From NCBI GenBank assembly GCA_027486895.1, contig JAIXOE010000033.1, forward strand, positions 25,548-89,547: a DNA stretch of 64,000 nucleotides, read 5' to 3'. The notes under the pieces were generated by a model. That model searched no databases, was not told the DNA's origin, and saw nothing but the letters and a program-made list of their open reading frames with translations. Both the position numbers and the translations under genes were made by a program. The stretch comes from Sphingomonadales bacterium. GTDB taxonomy: Bacteria > Pseudomonadota > Alphaproteobacteria > Sphingomonadales > Sphingomonadaceae. Positions 27,647 to 36,313 of this stretch are shown piece after piece (within the stretch, counting starts at the first letter, position 1; each line of letters starts with the position of its first letter).

Positions 27647-29062
27647 TTAACTGGCAGACTCTGCCGATGTGTTCAAGGCGCGCAAACGTTCATTATGACT
27701 TTCACGCGAAATCGGGAAGTGGCGCAAGATAAGAATGCCCGTAATTCCGACGACCAGCACCGTAGCCATATAATATAGCGCAAGGCCGTCGAGTACGGCG
27801 GGATCAACATTGCCCGCCACCGCGTCTTGAGGGAATTCAGAGAAGGTCAGGATCATGCCGGCAGCAAATGTGCCGATGCCGACGGCGCATTTCTGCATGA
27901 AAAAATAGCCTGCGAAAAACAGCCCTTCGGATCGGCGCCCTGTTTCTTGCTGCGATGCCTCCACGACATCGGCCATCATCGACGATGTCAGCATCATCAT
28001 GCCGATAGCCGTACTGTTCGAAAATATGAGGAAGGAAAACATGAATGCGACTGACGGGTCCGATGGGCCACCGGGCACAAGATCAAGCAGCCAGCTCGCG
28101 TACAAAGCGGTGTTGAAGGTGAGCGAAAGCAGCGCAAGCAGGATAGCGCCGTTTTTCTTGCCAAGGCGCGCAGAAATCGGCGGAACAATGAAAAATGCGA
28201 CGATGACCGTGCCGAACAGCAGAAGCGCGTAATAAAGCATCTCCATCTGCTGTAGCTGCCACAGAAACGCGAGCTGATAGTTGCTGAGCGCAAAGGTGAG
28301 ACCCTGATTGATAAGGCCAAATAACGCGGCAGATACCAGCCAGAGGAAGGCTTTGTTGGATAAGGTCGCCTTTACCTCGGCAAGCGCATGGCCAAGGCCT
28401 GCGCCGCGCGGGGCAGGGGGCGATTGCTTTGCCACATGGCGATGCTGGCCAAGCGCTGAAATCAGCACGGCGCCGCTCATCATCGCTGCGCCCCACACGG
28501 AATACGCATCATAACCCGCAGGATCGCTGACCCCGTCTTTGCCTGTGAAGAAAATGCCATAGGCAAAGATCAGCATGAGCAAGCCGCCGGCCCAGCCAAA
28601 TAGGAAACGGTAACGCATCAGTCGCGTGCGCTCGTCATAATCGCCGGTGAGTTCAGGTACGAGGGCGATGGACGGAACCTCACACATCGCAACCAAGGTG
28701 CGCGCCAGTACCGCTGTGCAGAATAACCAGATGATCGTTCCGGTCTGCCCCATTTCGGGCGGGTGCCATAGCAGCATCCAGATAATGCCAAGCGGGATTG
28801 CGGCGCTGTACAACCATGGAAGGCGGCGCCCCCATTTGCTTTGGGTTCGGTCAGATAATTCGCCGATGATGGGATCTGCAAAGGCATCGAATATCAAAGC
28901 AGCCATAATGACTACCCCGACAAGGCCAGCGTCAATGCCAAGCACCTGATTATAGAATATCAGCAGGAAGACCGAAAAGCCGTTATCCTTAACGCCATAG
29001 GCAACCGAGCCAAGGCCGTGCATGACTTTTAAGGATCGGGGAAGTGGGACTGCGGGTGTCAT
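27647..29062 (-). CDS. MFS transporter, GPH (MelB-like) family
   Basis: The 471-residue protein has about twelve membrane helices and the GPH-type N-terminus VAYGVKDNGFSVFLLIFYNQVLG with FDAFADPIIGELSDRTQSKWGRRLPWLY. Family members are cation symporters for glycosides, pentosides and hexuronides. Here the gene sits directly upstream of the acyl-CoA operon (32 bases), so it may import the starting compound, which may not be a sugar. It is divergent from the second acyl-CoA dehydrogenase operon. Confidence 0.87.
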   Translation of the reverse strand: MTPAVPLPRSLKVMHGLGSVAYGVKDNGFSVFLLIFYNQVLGIDAGLVGVVIMAALIFDAFADPIIGELSDRTQSKWGRRLPWLYSAAIPLGIIWMLLWHPPEMGQTGTIIWLFCTAVLARTLVAMCEVPSIALVPELTGDYDERTRLMRYRFLFGWAGGLLMLIFAYGIFFTGKDGVSDPAGYDAYSVWGAAMMSGAVLISALGQHRHVAKQSPPAPRGAGLGHALAEVKATLSNKAFLWLVSAALFGLINQGLTFALSNYQLAFLWQLQQMEMLYYALLLFGTVIVAFFIVPPISARLGKKNGAILLALLSLTFNTALYASWLLDLVPGGPSDPSVAFMFSFLIFSNSTAIGMMMLTSSMMADVVEASQQETGRRSEGLFFAGYFFMQKCAVGIGTFAAGMILTFSEFPQDAVAGNVDPAVLDGLALYYMATVLVVGITGILILRHFPISRESHNERLRALNTSAESAS

Positions 29063-29271
29063 TTATGATTAAAACTGGCAGCGCGAAAAGGCGCATTTTC
29101 GGGCGAATCGCACGTTGTTTCTCTCCTATATCCCGCGGTCATGCTAGGCATGGTTCCCTGCCTGTCAATCGCGATGCAAATGACGTTACGGCATGCATCA
29201 CTCACCGATAAGCGCTTGCGTTTCGGCGCGTGACAGCCCAAAAATTCATCAAGCAATTAACTTAGGAGAGC

Positions 29272-30435
29272 ATGATGTCCGACCTTGAAACTTTCCGTGC
29301 CGAGGCGCGCGCTTGGCTGGAGGAAAACTGCCCGGCTGAAATGCGCACGCCTGCAAAGGGTGACGAAGATGTCTGCTGGGGCGGCCGCAATTTTGTTTTT
29401 CAATCCGAATCCCAGAAGCTTTGGCTCGAGCGCTGCATGGCCAAGGGATACACCGTGCCCGATTGGCCCAAAGCTTATGGTGGCGCAGGCCTCAGCCCGC
29501 AGGAAACCAAAGTGCTGCGTCAGGAAATGGCGAAGCTGGGCTGTCGCTCGCCGCTCAATAGCTTTGGCATCTGGATGCTTGGACCAGCCCTGCTGAAATT
29601 CGGCACGGAAGAGCAAAAAGTGCATTATATGGGCCAGATTGCGCGCGGCGAAATCCGCTGGTGCCAGGGCTATTCCGAGCCCGGTTCAGGCAGCGATCTT
29701 GTGTCGATGCAGACCTTTGGTGAAGACAAGGGCGACCATTGGGTCGTCAATGGCCAGAAAATCTGGACGTCTTATGCCGACAAGGCGGACTGGATTTTCT
29801 GCCTCGTGCGCACCGACAAGACCAACAAATATCAGGGTATCAGCTTCCTGTTGTTCGATATGGAAACGCCCGGCGTTACAACCAAACCAATCAAGTTGAT
29901 TTCGGGCAACTCGCCCTTCTGCGAAACCTTCTTCGACAATGTCGTCGTGCCAAAGCACCAGATTGTTGGTGAGCTCAATCGCGGATGGGATGTGGCGAAA
30001 TATCTGCTGGGGCATGAGCGCGAAATGATTTCCGGCATGGGCGGCGATGGCGGGGTAACCTCCATCGGTGCGGCGATGAAGGCTGTATTGTCCGAAGAAC
30101 CCGTACTGCGCGCGCAAATGGCGTTGTTTGATGTCGAGAACCTGACATTCCGTGCGCATGGCGAACGGTTCATGGACGAATGGAAAACGGGCAAAGCGCA
30201 TCCAGCTTATTCCAACCTGATGAAATATGTTGGGACCGAGCTGAACAAAAAGCGCAACGAACTGGTGATGTCGATTGGCGGAACTCAGGCGCTTGAGTGG
30301 GAAAGCGAACGCTCCAATGGCGGGTCGAAGGCCCGCAACTGGTTGCGGACCAAGGCGAACTCGATTGAAGGTGGCACCAGCGAAGTGATGCTCAACGTCG
30401 TGTCCAAACGCATCCTCGAAATGCCGGGAGCTTAA
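29272..30435 (+). CDS. Acyl-CoA dehydrogenase, large-subunit type of a heteromeric pair
   Basis: The 387-residue protein has WCQGYSEPGSGSDLVSMQTFGE, VVNGQKIWTSYADKADWIFCLVRTD and the C-terminal NWLRTKANSIEGGTSEVMLNVVSKRIL. The IEGGTSE end and the length match the FadE/PimC-like subunits that pair with a smaller acyl-CoA dehydrogenase. It is followed four bases on by such a second gene. Paired FadE enzymes in actinobacteria act on steroid side chains or dicarboxylates. Substrate here is unknown. Confidence 0.88.
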   Translation: MMSDLETFRAEARAWLEENCPAEMRTPAKGDEDVCWGGRNFVFQSESQKLWLERCMAKGYTVPDWPKAYGGAGLSPQETKVLRQEMAKLGCRSPLNSFGIWMLGPALLKFGTEEQKVHYMGQIARGEIRWCQGYSEPGSGSDLVSMQTFGEDKGDHWVVNGQKIWTSYADKADWIFCLVRTDKTNKYQGISFLLFDMETPGVTTKPIKLISGNSPFCETFFDNVVVPKHQIVGELNRGWDVAKYLLGHEREMISGMGGDGGVTSIGAAMKAVLSEEPVLRAQMALFDVENLTFRAHGERFMDEWKTGKAHPAYSNLMKYVGTELNKKRNELVMSIGGTQALEWESERSNGGSKARNWLRTKANSIEGGTSEVMLNVVSKRILEMPGA

Positions 30436-30439
30436 GACC

Positions 30440-31576
30440 ATGGCGATGACATTGAACGATGACCAGAACATGCTGCGCGACAGCGCGCGTGATTTCATGG
30501 CGAGCGAAGCCCCTGTCACCCATTTCCGCAAGTTCCGCGACATGGGTTGCAAGGATGGTTTCAGCCACGGCCTGTGGAAGCAATTTGCCGAAATGGGCTT
30601 CACCGGCATCCTCATTCCCGAGGCAGAAGGCGGCATGGGCATGGGCCAGATTGAGGCTGGAATCGTGCTTGAAGAAATTGGCCGTAACCTTTCACCTTCG
30701 CCGTTCCTGACGACATCGGTTGCCGCTGTCGAGGCGTTGAAGCTCGCCGACAAGGCGATGCGTGACCGCTGGTTCCCAGGAATTTTGGCGGGTGAAACAG
30801 TTATCGGCATTGCGATTGAAGAAGGCGTGAAGCACCGGCCCGAAAAAATCGCCTGCGTTGCGGAACGCAGCGGCAATGGCTTCAAACTGACCGGACAAAA
30901 GCAATTTGTCGTGCAAGGCGCGTCGTCGGACATGCTGATTGTTGCTGCACGGACCGCCGGCGCTGCAGGAGAAACCGACGGCCTAACGTTGTTCGCCATC
31001 GACAAGGATGCGGCGGGTCTGTCGATGGAGGCTGCACGCCTCGTCGATTCCGCAATGGCCGCGCATGTGAAGCTGGAAGGCGTTCAGGTTGATGCCGACG
31101 CCGTGATTGGCGAAGTCGATGGCGGCTGGGCTGTGCTTTCCAAGATGCTCGATGCTGGCCGCGTGGGTGCTGCCGCTGAAATGGTGGGCGTTGGCACAGG
31201 CGCAATGGACATGACGTTCGATTATCTCAAAACCCGCAAGCAGTTCGACCGCGTGATCGGCGAGTTTCAGGCGCTTCAACACCGCGCCGCGCATCTGTAC
31301 GGTGAAATGGAAGGCGCGCGTTCGATCGTGCTGAAGGCGCAGTCGCTCATGGATGAAGGCCACGCCAAGGCGGAACTATATGTTGCTGCCGCCAAAGCGA
31401 AAGCAGGCCTGGCATGCAATCTTGCCGTACGCGAAGGCGTGCAGATGCATGGCGGCATTGGCATGACCGATGAATATGATATCGGCCTGTATATGAAGCG
31501 CGATCGCGGTCTGAACGAATTTTTCGGCGATGCATATTATCACGCAGACCGCGTGGCGACGATGAACGGTTATTAA
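30440..31576 (+). CDS. Acyl-CoA dehydrogenase, small-subunit type of a heteromeric pair
   Basis: The 378-residue protein starts MAMTLNDDQNMLRDSARDFMASEAPVTHFR and ends GVQMHGGIGMTDEYDIGLYMKRDRGLNEFFGDAYYHADRVA. The first gene of this pair supplies the FAD-binding and end motifs that this one shows only partly, the usual split in alpha2beta2 acyl-CoA dehydrogenases. It is translated from a start four bases after its partner. It dehydrogenates an acyl-CoA to the 2,3-enoyl-CoA with electron transfer flavoprotein as acceptor. Confidence 0.86.
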   Translation: MAMTLNDDQNMLRDSARDFMASEAPVTHFRKFRDMGCKDGFSHGLWKQFAEMGFTGILIPEAEGGMGMGQIEAGIVLEEIGRNLSPSPFLTTSVAAVEALKLADKAMRDRWFPGILAGETVIGIAIEEGVKHRPEKIACVAERSGNGFKLTGQKQFVVQGASSDMLIVAARTAGAAGETDGLTLFAIDKDAAGLSMEAARLVDSAMAAHVKLEGVQVDADAVIGEVDGGWAVLSKMLDAGRVGAAAEMVGVGTGAMDMTFDYLKTRKQFDRVIGEFQALQHRAAHLYGEMEGARSIVLKAQSLMDEGHAKAELYVAAAKAKAGLACNLAVREGVQMHGGIGMTDEYDIGLYMKRDRGLNEFFGDAYYHADRVATMNGY

Positions 31577-31589
31577 AAGGACACCGCAA

Positions 31590-32384
31590 ATGGACATTCA
31601 AACTTTATTCAACCTTGACGGCCGCGTTGCCCTTGTCACCGGCGGCTCGCGCGGGATCGGCAAGATGATTGTCGAGGGCTATTTGAAGGCTGGCGCCGCG
31701 CGCGTGTATATAAGCGCGCGCAAGATTGACCAGATCGAAGAAACCGTCGCTGAATTCGGTGACAAGGTCATTGGCCTGCCCTGCGATCTCTCGACGGTCG
31801 ATGGTTGCCTTTCGCTCGCAGCGCAAATTGCCGAGCGTGAGGAAAAGGTCGATATCCTTGTGAACAATGCAGGTGCTGCATGGGGCGCTGATTTTGGCCA
31901 ATTCCCTGAAGCCGGCTGGGACCGTGTCATGGACCTGAACGTCAAATCCCTGTTCTTCCTGACGCAAGCTTTGCACCCGCAATTGAAAGCGGCAGCAACA
32001 TTTGATCGGCCGGGCAAGGTCATCAATATTGCATCGATTGACGGCCTGCGCATCAATCCGTGGCAAACCTACAGCTATCAGGCATCAAAGGCTGCCGTCA
32101 TTCATCTGACCCGTCGCCTTGCGGCTGAGCTGGTCAAGGACAACATTCTTGTGTCGGGTATTGCGCCCGGTGCATTCCAGTCCGACATGAACAAAGCGGC
32201 GCGTGACCATGCCGATGCGGTCGGCAAAAATATTCCGTTCCCGCGCATTGGAACGCCCGAGGATATGGCGGGACTCGCGATTTTCTTGGCTGCCCGTGCG
32301 GGCGATTACATCGTTGGCGAGACAATTGCGTGCGATGGCGGCATCGTCAACGCATCGCTTCCGGGTAATGGGATTGCGCCTTAA
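31590..32384 (+). CDS. SDR-family oxidoreductase
   Basis: The 264-residue protein has TGGSRGIGKMIVEGYL, LVNNAGAAWGADF, the catalytic Ser in INIASIDGLR and YQASKAAV. The Ser-Ala-Arg after strand two (VYISARK) suggests NADP(H). It resembles 3-oxoacyl/rhamnolipid RhlG-like reductases in its long second loop. It is the third gene of the acyl-CoA dehydrogenase operon, 13 bases after the small subunit, and is followed by a strong terminator. Confidence 0.85.
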   Translation: MDIQTLFNLDGRVALVTGGSRGIGKMIVEGYLKAGAARVYISARKIDQIEETVAEFGDKVIGLPCDLSTVDGCLSLAAQIAEREEKVDILVNNAGAAWGADFGQFPEAGWDRVMDLNVKSLFFLTQALHPQLKAAATFDRPGKVINIASIDGLRINPWQTYSYQASKAAVIHLTRRLAAELVKDNILVSGIAPGAFQSDMNKAARDHADAVGKNIPFPRIGTPEDMAGLAIFLAARAGDYIVGETIACDGGIVNASLPGNGIAP

Positions 32385-32434
32385 CGGCTAATTTCGCTCC
32401 TGAATTCGAATGCGTTTGACGCATTTCTGGGCAA

Positions 32435-32476
32435 AATGGGGTGAGTTGCAAAACGTGCAACTCACCCCATTCTTTT
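32435..32476 (+). terminator. Rho-independent terminator of the acyl-CoA dehydrogenase/SDR operon
   Basis: A 16-base-pair perfect stem (AATGGGGTGAGTTGCA with its complement) and loop AAACG is followed by TCTTTT. It lies 50 bases after the SDR stop. Confidence 0.93.
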
Positions 32477-32544
32477 CGCAATTGCAGCATAAACGGTCCG
32501 CGCCTATCTGGTGCTCAACGGCAAGCAATTGCCGAAACGCACAT

Positions 32545-32628
32545 TGACCGGGCGGCTTTCTCCTCCTCTCTCCCTCGCCCCCGGACAATATTACGGCCTC
32601 CATGCACTGCGTGGAGGCCGTTTCTTTT
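32545..32628 (+). ncRNA. Candidate sRNA with C/U-rich anti-Shine-Dalgarno loop
   Basis: Between two terminators lies a GC stem (CCGGGCG 32548-32554 with CGCCC..CGG 32576-32584, two-base bulge) whose 21-base loop is almost wholly C and T, with CTCCTCCTCTC. A ten-base-pair terminator hairpin follows. The layout repeats that of the candidate downstream of amtB. The C/U loop could pair with ribosome-binding sites, as in several alphaproteobacterial trans-acting sRNAs. The 5' end is not defined; no clear promoter was found. No protein-coding reading is convincing here. Confidence 0.5.
32593..32628 (+). terminator. Terminator of the candidate sRNA upstream of purL
   Basis: A perfect ten-base-pair stem (ACGGCCTCCA / TGGAGGCCGT) with a nine-base loop is followed by TTTCTTTT. 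Confidence 0.85.
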
Positions 32629-32639
32629 CCGGCATCAAA

Positions 32640-33072
32640 AGTTGTTCTCCATTTTGTCCACCGCGAACTGCTGCGCCTGTGGATAACTCGGCTTTTCCGG
32701 CTTTGCGCGACTCGAAAAGCATGAGACCTTCAAGTCATCAGGCAGACACGCTTCGATGCAAAGCGGAACCGGAAACGGGAAAGCGGAGCGGAACAGAGTG
32801 GATGAAGGATCACCAAATCAGCAGGCAATCAGTCGCAAGACTGAAAATGTGGCGGAGGCGGTGGGTACAAAGAAAACGAATATCATGTGCGGCTAATCGC
32901 AAGAGAAGCAACGCCGGGTAGGATACCCAAAGTACCAAGGTGAACCGAAATGACCTTCGGGTGAGATTGGGGAGCCGGACGTCGGAAAGCGGAAAGAATG
33001 GCCCTAGTGGCCAAGGACTTCCAAAATCAGACGCAGTGGGCGCTGGTAGCAATACCAGCGCCCATTTATTTT
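32640..33072 (+). ncRNA. Candidate structured non-coding RNA upstream of purL
   Basis: About 430 bases carry no convincing gene but are purine-rich on the plus strand and contain many local hairpins: GCTTTTC/GAAAAGC (32691-32720), CAGTC-GCAA-GACTG with a GNRA loop (32830-32843), GGGTA/TACCC (32916-32928), CCGAA/TTCGG (32945-32960) and TGGCC/GGCCA (32999-33013). A very strong terminator with a GCAA loop ends it 38 bases before purL. I cannot match it to RNase P, tmRNA, SRP or 6S RNA. A 46-codon frame (32756-32896) runs inside it. Boundaries, especially the 5' end, are approximate. Confidence 0.5.
33037..33072 (+). terminator. Terminator of the candidate structured RNA upstream of purL
   Basis: TGGGCGCTGGTA and TACCAGCGCCCA form a perfect 12-base-pair stem closed by a GCAA tetraloop, followed by TTTATTTT. 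It stands 38 bases before the purL start. Confidence 0.93.
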
Positions 33073-33110
33073 ATGTGGCGCAAAAATCGCCGCCTCGCTA
33101 AGGCCGTTTC

Positions 33111-35309
33111 ATGTCTGAAATCACGCCCCAAATCGTCGCCGACCATGGTCTCAATGAAGAAGAATATGCGCGCATCTTGCACGCGATGGGGCGTGAGCCC
33201 AACATAGTGGAGCTTGGCATATTTTCGGTGATGTGGTCGGAACATTGTTCCTACAAATCCTCACGCATCCATTTGAAGAAACTGCCGACTGAGGCGCCGT
33301 GGGTCATTTGCGGTCCCGGCGAGAATGCTGGCGTTATCGACATTGGCGAAGGTCCGAATGGCAGCAAGCTGGCCGCGATCTTCAAAATGGAATCGCACAA
33401 CCACCCGTCTTACATTGAGCCCTATCAGGGCGCGGCGACAGGCGTCGGCGGCATATTGCGCGACGTGTTCACCATGGGCGCGCGGCCAGTGGCGAATATG
33501 AATGCGCTGCGTTTCGGACGGCCAGACCATCCCAAGATGAAGCATCTGGTGCAGGGCGTTGTTGCGGGTATTGGCGGCTATGGCAATTGCGTCGGCGTGC
33601 CCACTGTGGGCGGCGAAACCAATTTCCACCCTGCTTATGATGGCAATATTCTCGTCAACGCGATGACCGTTGGCGTCGCCGATCAGGACAAGATTTTCTA
33701 TTCTGCCGCGACTGGCCTCGGTAACCCGATCGTCTATGTAGGGTCCAAGACGGGCCGCGACGGCATTCACGGTGCGACCATGGCATCTGCCGACTTTGGC
33801 GCGGACATCGAAGAAAAGCGCCCGACGGTTCAGGTCGGTGATCCGTTCACCGAAAAGCTTTTGATTGAGGCCTGCCTTGAACTGATGGCGTCGGACGCGA
33901 TTGTCGCCATTCAGGATATGGGTGCCGCTGGCCTCACCAGCTCAAGCGTCGAAATGGCGACCAATGGCAAGGCTGGCATCATCCTCGACATGGACAAGGT
34001 GCCATGCCGCGAAGAGGGCATGACGCCTTATGAAATGATGCTGTCCGAAAGCCAGGAGCGCATGCTCATGGTGCTTAAGCCCGGCCGCGAGGAATTCGCC
34101 AAGGCGATCTTCGACAAATGGGAACTGGATTTCGCGGTTATCGGCGAAGTCACTGACTCGGGCCATATGGTGCTGACGTGGAAGGGCGAGGTCGTCTGCG
34201 ACATCCCGCTTGGTCCGCTGGCTGAAGATGCGCCTTTGTATGATCGCCCTGCAGCGTCGAAAGACGAATATAAGGCTTGGGCCAACGTTAAGCCACTTGG
34301 CAACATTCCCGCCAGCGCGGACATTGGCGCGGACCTGCTCAAGCTGATGGCCAGCCCTGATCTCGCGTCACGCGCATGGATCTGGCAGCAATATGACAGC
34401 CAGGTCGGTGGCGACACCGCACAGCTATCGGGCGGCGATGCAGCCGTCGTCCGCATTCACGGCACCAACCGCGCACTGGCGATGAGTACGGACTGCACGC
34501 CGCGTTATTGCTATGCCGACCCGTATGAGGGCGGCAAGCAGGCCGTTGCCGAAACCTATCGCAACATCAGCGCGGTCGGCGCAACGCCGCTTGCGATCAC
34601 CAACTGCCTCAACTTCGCCAACCCGCAGCGCCCCGAAATCATGGCGCAAATCGTCGGCTGCCTCGAAGGGATGGGCGACGCATGTCGCGCGCTTGATTAC
34701 CCAATCGTGTCGGGCAATGTCTCGCTCTACAATGAAAGCAAGGCGACTGGCGGCGGCAGCGCGATCCTGCCAACACCGGCCATCGGCGGCGTCGGTGTGC
34801 TTGAAGACGTAAGCAAGATGGCGACGATTGCGTTTAAAGCTGACGGCGATGGCATCTTCGTCATTGGCCACAACAATGGGCATCTTGGCCAGTCCTTGTG
34901 GCTACGCGAACTGCACGGCCGTGAAGATGGCACTGCGCCGCCTGTAGATCTCGGCAAAGAACGGGTACATGCCGAATTTGTCCGCCAACTTATCCACGAC
35001 GGCAAGGTGAATGCCGTGCACGATGTTGCCGACGGCGGTTTGCTTGTTGCGTTAACGGAAATGGCGTTGGCCAGCGGTCGTGGATGTGCGCTTGAGGAAA
35101 TCGGCGATGCCTTTACCGCATTTGGCGAAGACCAGGCGCGCTATGTTGTGACCAGCGCTGCTGCTGATCAAATTCAGGCGGCAGGCATACCAATGACGCG
35201 CATAGGCACTGTTGGCGGAGCATCGGTTGCAGGGCCGGGCTTTGACGTACCCATCGCAACATTGCGCGATGCCCATGACAGCTTCTTCAAGGACTGGATG
35301 GAAAGCTAA
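33111..35309 (+). CDS. purL: Phosphoribosylformylglycinamidine synthase subunit PurL
   Basis: The 732-residue protein has the small-type PurL features: [14 protein letters not shown] near residue 45, [38 protein letters not shown] and later [24 protein letters not shown]. It uses ATP and ammonia, delivered by PurQ with PurS, in the fourth step of purine synthesis. The long fused form of gamma-proteobacteria is about 1,300 residues, so this is the split type; purS and purQ are not in this window. A strong terminator just upstream separates it from the preceding transcript. Confidence 0.95.
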   Translation: MSEITPQIVADHGLNEEEYARILHAMGREPNIVELGIFSVMWSEHCSYKSSRIHLKKLPTEAPWVICGPGENAGVIDIGEGPNGSKLAAIFKMESHNHPSYIEPYQGAATGVGGILRDVFTMGARPVANMNALRFGRPDHPKMKHLVQGVVAGIGGYGNCVGVPTVGGETNFHPAYDGNILVNAMTVGVADQDKIFYSAATGLGNPIVYVGSKTGRDGIHGATMASADFGADIEEKRPTVQVGDPFTEKLLIEACLELMASDAIVAIQDMGAAGLTSSSVEMATNGKAGIILDMDKVPCREEGMTPYEMMLSESQERMLMVLKPGREEFAKAIFDKWELDFAVIGEVTDSGHMVLTWKGEVVCDIPLGPLAEDAPLYDRPAASKDEYKAWANVKPLGNIPASADIGADLLKLMASPDLASRAWIWQQYDSQVGGDTAQLSGGDAAVVRIHGTNRALAMSTDCTPRYCYADPYEGGKQAVAETYRNISAVGATPLAITNCLNFANPQRPEIMAQIVGCLEGMGDACRALDYPIVSGNVSLYNESKATGGGSAILPTPAIGGVGVLEDVSKMATIAFKADGDGIFVIGHNNGHLGQSLWLRELHGREDGTAPPVDLGKERVHAEFVRQLIHDGKVNAVHDVADGGLLVALTEMALASGRGCALEEIGDAFTAFGEDQARYVVTSAAADQIQAAGIPMTRIGTVGGASVAGPGFDVPIATLRDAHDSFFKDWMES

Positions 35310-35411
35310 GGCTGTACGCCGACCTGTCCGCATCAGGTGGAAGAGAGCCCTGGTTTGACAGCGTACATCAAGGGCGCCGCCGGCTTGCGCGCGGCACGGA
35401 CGAAGCAGGTG

Positions 35412-36188
35412 TTAAACGGCTGGTGCCAGCAGATTATAAGGATCAATACCGCCAGAACGCATCGCTTCATGGGCGGCTTTGTAGGTCACCGGCTCTGCGA
35501 TGCCCAAACGCTTGCGTGCGTCGGCCAGCGGCTCGCGCAACAAGGCTGCGATGTCTTCCTGAACGATGTTCTTTGCCGCTTTGCCGATGCGATAGCCTTC
35601 GTGGACCGCTTTCATAATCGGTGCCGACTTTGCGACGCGATATTTCAGTTCCAGTCCGCCGGCATAGGCAATGAAGCCGACGCCTAGATTGTGGTTTTGC
35701 GCATAGGTAAAGCCAAGCACGCATTGTTCACCCAGTGCATCGCGGCCATAGCCAGTGAGGATGTGCAGCATGTCATGGGTATCGCGCAGGCGGTCGCCAT
35801 AACGTTCAACCACATCGCCGAAATCGGGATATGATGTCCGGAACTGGGCATACTCAGCCTCGAGACCCGCCGCGCTCAGGCCTTCGCGCTCCATGAACTC
35901 AACATAGGCACGGCCAACCGTCCCCGCTGGCAGCTTCTTGATGCTGTCATGATCATCAAGCATGTCGATCAGGCGCTCATTGCTTTCAAGCAACGCCTTG
36001 CCCTTGGGTGTTTGCCAAAATTTAAGGGCCATTTGACCGAACTTGCGACCACTGAGCGCTGCAATAATATGAAACACCTGCTCGGTGTCTTCTTTGTTCG
36101 CGATCAGCTTACGAAAATGACGCCACGCTTTCAGCGGCTGAATCTTAGCGGTCGGGCGATCAGGATGGGAGAAATAAAGTTCGGTCAT
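35412..36188 (-). CDS. Ubiquinone biosynthesis protein Coq4 family
   Basis: The 258-residue protein has the Coq4 hallmark DTHDMLHILTGYGRDALGEQ, containing the HDxxH zinc motif, plus NHNLGVGFIAYAGGL. Coq4 is needed in ubiquinone synthesis; work in eukaryotes and bacteria links it to C1 decarboxylation/hydroxylation of the ring or to organising the biosynthetic complex. I choose the ATG at 36188 because the frame upstream is not family-like. The 100 bases between its stop and purL hold only a short GTACGC/GCGTAC pair. Confidence 0.85.
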   Translation of the reverse strand: MTELYFSHPDRPTAKIQPLKAWRHFRKLIANKEDTEQVFHIIAALSGRKFGQMALKFWQTPKGKALLESNERLIDMLDDHDSIKKLPAGTVGRAYVEFMEREGLSAAGLEAEYAQFRTSYPDFGDVVERYGDRLRDTHDMLHILTGYGRDALGEQCVLGFTYAQNHNLGVGFIAYAGGLELKYRVAKSAPIMKAVHEGYRIGKAAKNIVQEDIAALLREPLADARKRLGIAEPVTYKAAHEAMRSGGIDPYNLLAPAV

Positions 36189-36313
36189 GGCGAATCCAAA
36201 GCTATTTATATGATTGGGATATTTGCTACCTACACTCATGTCAATAACTAAAGTTTAACGCGCTGGACGGGTTTCGCCTTGTCCTGTATTAATTGGATAA
36301 TACAGGGGGTGTT

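Noticed and set aside
32756..32896. 46-codon frame (MQSGTGNGKAE...) inside the structured RNA
   Set aside because: Purine-rich sequence gives stop-free frames easily; no ribosome site or recognisable protein.
32640..33072. Retron or group II intron remnant
   Set aside because: No reverse transcriptase gene is nearby, and the GGGGAGCCGGA segment alone is too weak to claim an intron relic.
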